A stretch of DNA of 64,000 bases from Ctena decussata (lineage: Eukaryota; Mollusca; Bivalvia; Lucinida; Lucinidae), in the NCBI GenBank assembly GCA_963989385.1, contig OZ022509.1, forward strand, positions 51,972,271-52,036,270, given 5' to 3'. Positions 55,760 through 64,000 of this stretch are shown here, in pieces. The notes beneath the pieces are model-generated. The model made no database searches and was not told where the DNA came from. It was given only the letters and a program-made list of their open reading frames with translations. Each line of letters begins with the position of its first letter. Position 1 is the first letter of the stretch. The translations under genes and the position numbers were made by a program.

Positions 55760-58516
55760 GGCTGCGTTCACACGGGCAAAGTTTCTATGTCACAGAAACT
55801 TTAAGAAAGAAAGTATGCCAAACATTTTTGCGTTTACACGGAGCAAATTATTTGTTAAAGAATAGGTGACATAGAATCTTTGTCAAATAAACTTTGGCAA
55901 TTAAATATTTGCTGCAGTGTTCACACGACCAAATATTATTCGTCAAAGTTACCTGCAGCAATGAAACAAAATCTTTGTCACATTTTCCACGCTTATAGCA
56001 AAGTTCTTTGTAACATAATCGTTAGCAAAGTTCTCCGTTTACACGGACAAATTTGATTTATCGAAGTAACTTTGCCATATATACTCAGCGTCAATGAAAA
56101 CGCACCAGTTAAGAACTTATGGCACATTATGTTCGTTTAATGTTTGGTTTTATGTAATAGACACTTTGGTTAATCGTTATTTTCTGATATTGAGATAGAA
56201 TGTTTACATATTAAATTTCGTTCATCAGTGGGAGCTTTCAAGCGTGACGTCAATACTGACGTATTTGAAAATTGTCGATATCAAATGACACATTTAAAGC
56301 GTAATAAATCCATATTTCGTGCTCTGCCAGACACTTGATTGCAAATGAATCGTCTATTGAAAGGCCTCTTGACATAAAACCCACTTCTACTTCATTGAAT
56401 TATGACGCGGTTCGGCAAATAAGGGTGACGTTATCCATGTAACGTCATGCTCTGGCTAGATAATAGTTGACATTTGCCCCACAGAACTTCTGAAATTCTG
56501 TTTCTACTACTTATCTCAGCATTTTGTGTGCAAAAAAGTATTAAATTTAGCTTTAATTACTTTTGTCTGTCCTTATTTTATGAACGTGACAAAAACGTGA
56601 TGCTCGAATCCAAGTAACTTTGTTGCATTCGGTGGTCTGGATTTTTTTTCTATGGCGATTTGATAGGGTCTCTATACGCTAGCAAAATCCGTTATTGAGG
56701 AATTTCTGCCATGTGAAATTACGGTAAAATTCCGTTTTTATTAGCTCGCCTGAACGAAAGTTCAAGAAGAGCTATTGTTGTCACCCTGGCGTCGGCGTCC
56801 GCGTCGGCGTCGGCGTCGGCGTCCGCGTCGGCGTCCGAACTGGATGTTTTGGTTAAAGTTTTTTAAAGACCTATATCTCTTTAACCCATGGATGGATTCT
56901 TTTGATACTTGCACTGTAGTTAGATATTGGTCTAAGGTTTAACAGGGTACCACCCCCACCCCACTCGGTGACCTTGATGTCAAGGTCATGGACTTAGAAA
57001 ATTGGTATTTTTTTTGGACTGGATGTTTTGGTTAAAGTTTTATAAAGCCCAATATCTCCTTAACCCATGGATGGATTCCTTTGATACTTGCACTAAAGTT
57101 AGATATTGGTCTAAAGTATTTGAAGGTACTACCCCCACCCCCCTCTGTGACCTTGATGTCAAGGTCATGGACTTAGAATATTGTCTTTTTATTAATTGGA
57201 TGTCTTGGTTAAAGTTTTTTAAAGACACATATCTCCTAAACTCATAGGTGAATTCTTTTTATATTTGCACTGTAGTTAGATCTACAGAGTACTACCCCAA
57301 CCCCACTCAGTGATCTTGATGTCAAGGTCAGGGACTTGGGAATTTTTTGTCTTTTTTAAAGCTTTGTAATTGCATACTGATTCATAATGCTTTGCAGAGA
57401 TTTAGTTTATTCTTGAACTGATGTTAGACTCGTTTTTGAGTTTTTACAAAACACCTTATACTTACCCCACTGGATGACCTTGAAGTCAAGGTCATCGACA
57501 TAGAATTTTGTCTTAAAGATTTTGGTCAAAGTTTTATATTTATGAAGACATAATTTCACAGTGCCACGATGATGGACTCAGTTGATACTAATACTTGGAC
57601 TGATGTTAGATAATGGTTCAGGGTTTTGATACATCCTAGCCGCAACCCCCCCCTCCCTCCCCCCCCTCCCCCCCCCCCTATCCGTCAGTTTCCTTACCTC
57701 AAGCTCATGGACTTTGAAATTTCATTTCATTTTTTTTTATTTTAATTTTATTTTTAAGACTTATTTCTGAGATAGCTTTTGTTTAGAAATGTGTCTTCAT
57801 TATGGACCCCCCCCCACACACACACATGCACACACCACCACCACCACCCCCTACCTGTTAGTTTTTTTTACCTCAAGCTCATGGACTTTGAAATATCATT
57901 TCATTTTTTTTATTTTAATTTTATTTTTCAGACTTATTTCTGAGAAAGCTTTTGTTTATAAATGTGTTTTCATTATGGACATGCTTGCCTAGCAGTCCAC
58001 ATAGCCCCCCCCCCCTCCACCCGTCAGTTTTTTTTACCTCAAGCTCGTGGACTTTGAACTTTCATTTCATTTTTTTTTATTTTAAGACTTATTTCTGAGA
58101 TAGCTTTTGTTTATAAATGTGTTTTCATTATTGACATCCTTGCCTGAAGTTTTATGCTGGGCAGTCCACACCACCATAGCGGCTGTGTGATGGGCAAGCA
58201 CCAATTCAGGCGAGCTATGCTGTCAGGCGACAGCTCTTGTTGATTTCAGAGCTTATGTTACGTCACACAGTCAGCCTATCTTCGGGCAGAATGACATCAT
58301 GGGCGTAATAAGATGGTCCAATATGATAACTATACCCTGTTGATATAGTATGATCATTGAACTTAGCAAAACTTTTACATTTTAAGACTGGTGCGTTTTC
58401 ACTGACGCTGAGTATATATTTGTCAAAGAAACATTACATATTTTGGCCTTTATAATAGCACATTTTTCTGTGGCAAACCGTCTTTGTCACAGAAACTTTG
58501 CCCGTGTAAACGCAGC
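55760..58516. mobile_element. ~2.76-kb long-TIR element flanked by TTAA
   Basis: The left end GGCTGCGTTCACACGGGCAAAG and the complement of the right end, GCTGCGTTTACACGGGCAAAG, form the terminal repeats. TTAA lies directly outside both (55756-55759 and 58517-58520). A second inverted block, ATATACTCAGCGTCA(A/G)TGAAAACGCACCAGT, lies at about 56088-56120 and 58385-58420, giving arms of about 140-350 bp. TTTGTCA / TGACAAAG words recur in the arms. TTAA duplication is known for piggyBac and Kolobok-type elements. No transposase is visible, and the centre is filled by another repeat (56743-58241). Confidence 0.75.
56743..58241. repeat. Nested repeat element with GTCGGC tract and two tandem arrays
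   Basis: It starts TAGCTCGCCTGAACGAAAG and ends with the inverse AATTCAGGCGAGCTA..CAGCTCTTG. Next come a GCGTCGGCGTC tandem tract (about 56790-56835) and a ~155-180 bp array with TTGATGTCAAGGTCATGGAC (about 56840-57540). A further array follows, with CTCAAGCTC(A/G)TGGACTTTGAA and long C-runs (about 57640-58130). The TTCAGGCGAGCTA end is shared with the right part of T1/T2 (about 35225-35265). No gene is seen. Confidence 0.65.
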
Positions 58517-58520
58517 TTAA

Positions 58521-59030
58521 TATATGCTGTACCTCATACAAAAAGGTATCTTTTAATGCATATGTAAAAGATGAGATGGATCTACGTTTGTCCTCCTTGC
58601 CTAACTTTAGTTCTGCAATTTCATCAATTCTGCTTTTTATGTCTTACCATATTAGTTACTGCACTGTATCTTATCTAAATATTTAGCCAGACTGCGCGCC
58701 TAAGACTTGTGTTGACCCAGATTTGTGCTAAAAGTTAAATAAAAAAAAAAGATACAGTTTCTAGGGAGGCAACTATGCCATTTACATTTTGGCTCCCTTC
58801 TCAATAGGGAATAACTTTTAAAGGAAAGAATTTGCTCCTCTTGGAGCAAATTCTTGCTTTAATAGTATACCCCTATTTTAAAAGGGTTGGCCATCCAGAA
58901 AGGTAAACACAAAGTCACTAATATTGTCCCCCTTTGTATAAAAAATGCGGAAAAAACACGGAGGTATACCCATTCAGCTGAAATGATGATATTTATTTGT
59001 CATAAAGTTTACCTCTTTTGAAGGTCAGCG
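58521..59030. promoter_or_regulatory. Upstream region of the second peptide gene
   Basis: At 58818-58985 is the AAAGGAAAGAATTTGCTCC block also found just downstream of the first peptide gene. It contains the short palindrome TTTGCTCC..GGAGCAAA. The last bases before the ATG read TTTTGAAG, then GTCAGCG, matching the AG|GTCAGC boundary of the first gene, a likely splice acceptor. No TATA box was identified. Confidence 0.4.
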
Positions 59031-59306
59031 ATGAAGTGGATCACATTTTCCCTACTCTGCCTAACTTTGGTCTTGGAATTCCCACCGTCCCAGCAGTCCG
59101 TGTCAGTGCATTGCACCTGGCGCAACGGAAAATGTTTGGACACCCGCCAGACCCGCAGAGGAGTCCCCTATGCCTGTTCATTGTTCCATCCAGGAAAAGT
59201 CTGTAAACCCGTCGATGAAAATTGTTGGTGCCTCAAAGTTACAAACTTTCAGCGGAATCCAGACAATGAGGATGTGATGCGAGAGTATCCTGACTGGGGG
59301 AACTAA
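59031..59306 (+). CDS. Secreted cysteine-rich peptide, paralogue 2
   Basis: The 91-residue product starts MKWITFSLLCLTLVLEFPPS, a signal peptide with likely cleavage near SQQ (residues 20-22). Six cysteines at 28, 35, 49, 58, 65 and 67 give C-x6-C-x13-C-x8-C-x6-C-x-C. This is the pattern of the gene at 13486-13794 with one residue less in the second loop, and the NCWCL motif is identical. Nucleotide identity is high in the signal-peptide part and lower in the mature part. The C-terminal tail (MREYPDWGN) is short and acidic, unlike the basic tail of paralogue 1. The start ATG follows the shared GTCAGC boundary. An overlapping frame starting at 59018 is a shadow. A palindrome lies 75 bp after the stop. 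I do not recognise the family; a defence-peptide role is only a guess from size, secretion and cysteine density. Confidence 0.75.
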   Translation: MKWITFSLLCLTLVLEFPPSQQSVSVHCTWRNGKCLDTRQTRRGVPYACSLFHPGKVCKPVDENCWCLKVTNFQRNPDNEDVMREYPDWGN

Positions 59307-59380
59307 CTATTGACTTGTGTTTCATTCCAAGAACGTTAATGCAGACAATACTGTATTAATTTCCTTTTACTTAAACAAAC

Positions 59381-59448
59381 AAGGGAGATAAATATTTTAC
59401 AAAGGAGGCAATTGGATTGCCTCCTTTGTAAAAGAGTTATCTCCCTTA
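59381..59448. repeat. 68-bp foldback element AAGGGAGATAA..TTATCTCCCTT
   Basis: The arms AAGGGAGATAAATATTTTAC plus AAAGGAGGCAAT and their complement are nearly perfect around a tiny TGG centre. AAGGGAGATAA-type ends are those of a short MITE. In a transcript of paralogue 2 it would form a hairpin in the 3' UTR. Confidence 0.8.
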
Positions 59449-60584
59449 CCGAAATTGTTTTTTACGGCAGCAACCTCGCCCACATTTTTCATCACACGTA
59501 CTTAATGTATAAGACTTAATCTGAATGCTTTATCCATTTTTACAAAGCAAAAGACTGTGGAAGCTTCCTATCTGATTCCGAGGACAAACAACTTTCCGAA
59601 TGGATTCTACTCTCAAAAGTAAATATTTGCTCCAAATGGCGAAAATTCTTTTCTTAAGAGTTCAATGACTCCACTGAGAAGGGAGGTAAAAAGCAAACAC
59701 GGCAGAGTTGCTACTGCTGAAAGTGTGGTCGTTCACCTTAATTGATACACATTTATGTTTTCCCGCCATTTTTCAAACAAAGACAATTAGTGTGACTTCC
59801 TGTTTGCCGCCCTAGACAACATAGACCATACAATATTGTGAGCATTTTTTCTTTAAGAGCTGACTCCCATTGAAAACGAAGGAAAACAGAAATTGGTACA
59901 TTTGCTTCCCTTAAAGTGTACCCATTCACGTCAATAAGAATGAAATGCTTATGTACTGATAAGAAACCAGGGCGCTTCCTGAAATCAAAACATTCTATAA
60001 TACATGCGGAAGAGAAGCCATATATTTATGCCTTCTGTTTAACTTACTACTGGACAACAGGGGAGGAATAAGTTTTCCTTATCTAAAGATATGTTATAAT
60101 TTTTTTATGAACTTTACATTTTGTTAAAATGATTTGAAACAGCAGAATTTATTACACTCTTCCAGGAAGACGGAAAGATTAAATTTGAGAAAAAGCAAGC
60201 CCTCAAGAGCTTCTTTGAATGGACAGTGACTTTACTCCCACTTTGCCAGTTCGTTACTCATGAAACTTCCGACTTGCCGATTCGTTCCCCGCATAATCTC
60301 TGTCACACAGTTGCTGTCAGTTCGTGTGACGGACAATACACAGTTCCGAGAATAGTAGCTAAGCTGCGTCTGCTTAGTTACTGTTACTACGTCTCACAAG
60401 CTTACACAAAGATGGCGGAAAAACAAATGACAAAAGGAAGTGTCTGCTAAATGTTGGCGATCTATGGCAAAGAATCAGCCTCCTCATGATCTACACATGG
60501 CATTAGGAACATCATGCATTTCTGATGCATTCTGTTCTTGCAAAGCATGGTAAGTTTATTGAAAGTGGTGTTAGTTTGTTTTCT
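59449..60584. other. Gene-free stretch, possible dispersed repeat fragments
   Basis: GTGTACCCATTCACGTCAAT near 59918, and similar words near 59735 and 55000, look like pieces of one dispersed repeat. The open frame at 60226-60450 has no recognisable domain. Confidence 0.4.
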
Positions 60585-60588
60585 TTAA

Positions 60589-61445
60589 GGTGGTGATTTA
60601 TTGTAAATGTAAAAACTGCATAAAACCATAAAAAAGTAAGGTATCTCCCTGAAAGTTAGCAGATTTCTTATTTTTGTTGTTCTTTACAGTTTAGAATACA
60701 AAATAGACATACATGCAGCTTAAAAAGTGTTTTTATAATGAAAGATCAAAGGATAGTTTTCTGCGCAATAATCAAAAAAATTAACATCGTTATTGAAAAT
60801 TTAAGTAGTACTGAAGGTGCGTTATTGCATAATGAAGAGCGAGCTAGCAATTATTTATTCCAACTCTTTCTCAAATTGTAATGTAGACCAGATGAAAACG
60901 GTAGCTTTTTCTCAAATGTTCAACCATGTACAAGGTAATGTACAATGGATGCATTTATTAAATATAGGGTAGGCAAGCATACCTATGTAACACCTACAGT
61001 ATAAATAATACATTACTTACATGATCACTGGTGTGTAGATGAATTGTTCAACCTTGTTAAATTGGTCTCACCTGTTTCACCTGTGTGTTTTGACAAAAAA
61101 ATTTGGACACAGACCGCATCTTTTTTCATCTGCTCAGCCTGATAATGTGTGAAAGAGTTTGAAAAAATAATTGCTAGCTCGCTCTCCATTATGCAACAAG
61201 GAACTCTCAGCACTAAGTATATTTTCAATAACAATATTATTTTTTCAGATTATTGCGCACAAAATTACCCTTTGATCTTTCCTTATAAAAACACTTTTTA
61301 ACATTAACAAATGCTGCATTTTGGGAGTCTGAATTGTCAGAAACAACATAAAGAAGGCATATGCTAAGTTTTGGAAAGATCAGTGGTATTTTGAGTGTTT
61401 TATGCAGATTTTTGTCTTTGCCCCAAATCAGTGATTATCACCACC
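60589..61445. mobile_element. 857-bp long-TIR element flanked by TTAA
   Basis: The ends are GGTGGTGAT and ATCACCACC, with TTAA outside each (60585-60588 and 61446-61449). Inverted similarity extends inward for roughly 350 bp on each side: AAAAAGTGTTTTTATAA.GAA, GATCAAAGG, GCGCAATAATC, and GAGCGAGCTAGCAATTATTT near the centre. The element is almost all inverted arms and has no coding capacity. Its TTAA duplication matches that of the element at 55760-58516, but the end sequences differ. Confidence 0.8.
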
Positions 61446-61449
61446 TTAA

Positions 61450-62483
61450 ATAGGTATACATCCCTCCATTGACTGTTAGGTAAAATCACGGACTTATGTT
61501 GGATACTGACCACGTGCGATTTGTTTGTGAGACTATGTCACGTGCTAAGTTGTCGTTGCATTGGCCAGGTATACGCTATCATGTGATTTTGAGTGATATT
61601 CTGGGTGTGGCTCGGAACTGTGTATTAGTTGCCGTTCCCGTGTTTATTGAGGATGTGAACCAGTTTAAATTACATGTATTTCATCACGATGTCATTATAT
61701 AATTGCTGTCAAGCCCCGTTGGCCGTTTTCATGTGGAACAGCCGAAACAGTTTCGAGGCCACGTTCGAGCAATCATACGAGAGGCATCTGCGAATAATAG
61801 AATGTCTAGATCCGCGTATGTATCTCTTCATTCCAAAGTGCCTGCATTATTGCGCCGATCTGATTAAAACATGCGCCTGAGCTTTGAGCTTGTGATGGCG
61901 CATATGACACAGTGTTCCTTTTCAAATCAATAAAATTAGTTACAATGAATTTGGTTTGATTATCATTATGTTTGACATTTCCTGTCATTAGCTGAATGTT
62001 CACATACTTATCTGTAATTTTTGCGACCCTTTTTTATTAAAAGATAAACGATGGCCAGCGCTAACAGATTCGTTTGAAATGCTACTTACTTTTTGAAATA
62101 CATGAACGTGCCTTTAATCATGTCATACAAGAACCACGCTTACGTTAGATCTTAAGCCAATCTATGAATACTGAGGCACCTAAAAAGCAAACAAAAAGGA
62201 GACTATTATTAGTGTTAACTGATGCGCAGGCTGATTTGAGTATTTACGGTATGCTCATTGCTTCATGTACTGTTTTCGTGATCCGAATCAGAGCAAAACG
62301 AGCTTACATTTTTACTATGTATTTGGACATCAGATGATGAAGGCCATGAATGTACTGATATGTTAAATTCTGCAATTTGTTTGTGACACATTTACGCAAA
62401 CGGAAGGCCGCAACTTGCATTCAACTACCAAGCAGATATATTTCAAGCTCACACCTGGTTAACCATGTTTTCAAGGATGTTGG
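61450..62483. other. Gene-free stretch
   Basis: I find no supported exon, RNA gene or element. The short frames at 61496 and 61674 show no motif. Confidence 0.4.
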
Positions 62484-62602
62484 GAAACGTAAAAGAGCGG
62501 TAATGAAACGGAAAAGAGTCATAGTTACCAACCGATCTGATGACAAAGTCGTTTGGTCAATATGACTCATTTTCGTTTCGTAATAGCTCTTTTCGTTTGG
62601 TA
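62484..62602. repeat. ~119-bp imperfect palindrome
   Basis: GAAACGTAAAAGAGCGGTAA followed by TGAAACGGAAAAGAGTCATA pairs with TATGACTCATTTTCGTTTCG followed by TAATAGCTCTTTTCGTTTGG, with several mismatches. It is probably a foldback MITE. Confidence 0.65.
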
Positions 62603-64000
62603 ACAGCACTTGTATATGCATAGTTAACAAGGGGTGTAGCTGTAGCTGTCAGAGAGTGGTCCCCCCCCCCCCCCCCAAAAAAAAAAAAAATGTCTATAGG
62701 AAGGACGGCTATATAGTGGATTGTCCAGACCTCATAACGCCACTTTTCCCCCATAGTCCTTTTTCCCCCACCGGGAAATTGGCTATTAGTGAATTTGGCA
62801 TTGCTGTTGGTATTTTGCGGAATGGAACGAAACGGAACGGAATGGAACAGAAGCATTTTACGGAATTAATCGCTTAAGAAATGTATCAGTTCTTCAAGGG
62901 AGGCAATAAACGTGATTAATTAAAAAATCAATATGCAAATTTAGCAACCATATTTTTATAATAATCAATAATGACTAAGAAACGAGCAGAGAGTGAAAGT
63001 TTCTTCCCATCGCATATATTTATATACCTTCACATACGCATGCAAGCTACAGGAAGATGCACGAACGGGTGCTTTGCCTAGTCATGCTTGATTTAATAGG
63101 GGGTTTATTACATTGAAAATCATAATTGGACGTTTGTCCCAATCGGAGTCGAGCCCACGACTCCTGCATGAAAGGCGAACACTAGTCCATGCACTCCGCT
63201 GCGCGCACGCACAGATGAATGCTTGTGTAAACACAAAATTATACAAATTTATGCACACAACCACGTACACTAATATCCGTTTGTGGCTTACATGGAAAAG
63301 CAAAATGCCTACCTGTTTTCCCCCAAACAAAAATAAGACAGGCTGATGGACACATGCATGCGGTTCCAGCATCTGTTATCCATCGATATTTTACGGTCAG
63401 ATACTCATATTTCTGTTTCAGTTATGAACCTGACTATCATGATTTAAAGAAGGAGCAAAGGACCAGGTATGATTTGGGCCATATTTGGCCCCCTCTCAAA
63501 ATTAATTCAAATATTGGTTTTTTCGTTAGTCACCTTGTCAACAATATAAATCTATAAAATGGAGATGTTACGGCTTGTACAAGGAAAGTTACAGCCATTC
63601 GTTTGTTCATGCAGTTCTGCCCTGATTTTTAGCAAAATTTAGGGGCTAGGGATACATTTTGCCATATATAACAAAGAAAGGAATTTAAAAGTAAATAATA
63701 TGTATCAGATCTAATAATGTATGTAATATTAATACTAAATCTCTTTGACATTTACTGGTCTGCATCTTATCACGTGCATGAAGGGCGATAACTCTTGATA
63801 GATCACTGAAATTGTCGAATTACAGAAACGCTACATTAAACTGTTTTTCAATCAAAAATTTACGTTTTAGGGGCATGCCACAATTGCAGTATCTTGTCTT
63901 TCAAGGGAATTTAGATAAACCATTCGTTTCAAGATCGACTCATGTGCAGCAATCACTTTTTCTCGGAATAGAACGTATTAGTCTAAAAGAAATCGTATGA
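62603..64000. other. Gene-free end of window with C/A runs and GGAAC words
   Basis: C and A runs lie at about 62660-62690 and GGAACGAAAC-type repeats at 62818-62850. Apart from the tRNA-like segment at 63136-63206 I recognise nothing. A frame left open at 63812-64000 has no motif and is not called. Confidence 0.4.
63136..63206 (-). repeat. tRNA-like sequence (decayed, possibly a SINE head)
   Basis: On the minus strand, GTGGGCTCGACTCC resembles a polymerase III B box. CGCCTTTCATGCAGGAG could form an anticodon arm with a CAT triplet in the loop. The acceptor and T-stem pairing are poor, so it is not a functional tRNA gene. A tRNA-derived SINE head is the more likely source. Confidence 0.35.

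Noticed and set aside
60226..60450. 74-codon open frame as a gene
   Set aside because: No signal peptide, domain, paralogue or splice evidence, and its length is within chance expectation.
63136..63206. Functional tRNA gene on the minus strand
   Set aside because: Acceptor and T-stem pairing are poor and the D-arm is irregular. It is kept only as a tRNA-like repeat.
63812..64000. Open frame running off the window end
   Set aside because: 62 codons without motif; too little to support an exon call.

Overview
The window looks like gene-poor, repeat-rich nuclear DNA from an animal, most likely a marine mollusc and probably a bivalve. Supporting signs are many short palindromic transposons, SINEs with CAACC-type tails, degraded non-LTR and Ty3/gypsy coding remnants, simple repeats, and the absence of compact gene organisation. 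The species assignment is inference from repeat style, not from a diagnostic gene.

Layout. Positions 1-13,400 are a patchwork of nested transposable elements. They include a minus-strand Ty3/gypsy integrase remnant (about 714-1420) split by a palindromic element, a roughly 4.5 kb long-TIR element (3307-7811) carrying a MITE that itself carries a SINE, and two decayed copies of one RTE-like reverse transcriptase (7930-8996 and 10150-11707). The second copy has three later insertions. A small secreted cysteine-rich peptide gene lies at 13486-13794.

From 14,911 to 51,811 the window is one tandem array. The unit is about 4.4 kb: a 3.9 kb body bounded by long diverged inverted arms that start with TTAGACTAGTC, plus a 0.5 kb spacer. 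Each body carries a 5S rRNA gene about 35 bp inside its left arm. There are six units (A-F). The 5S gene is full length in A, B, C and E, internally deleted in D and truncated in F. A 620-630 bp repeat (X) sits at both ends of the array and between A and B. Unit D is interrupted by two nearly identical 5.94 kb transposons (T1, T2). Each has its own 4-bp target duplication.

From 51,812 to the end there are a 29-bp minisatellite, a GTAT microsatellite, two elements flanked by TTAA (55760-58516 and 60589-61445), and a second cysteine-rich peptide gene (59031-59306) that is clearly paralogous to the first. The 5S array therefore lies between two members of one secreted-peptide family about 45 kb apart. 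No other protein-coding gene could be supported. Most open frames inside the array repeat from unit to unit only because the DNA is nearly identical.
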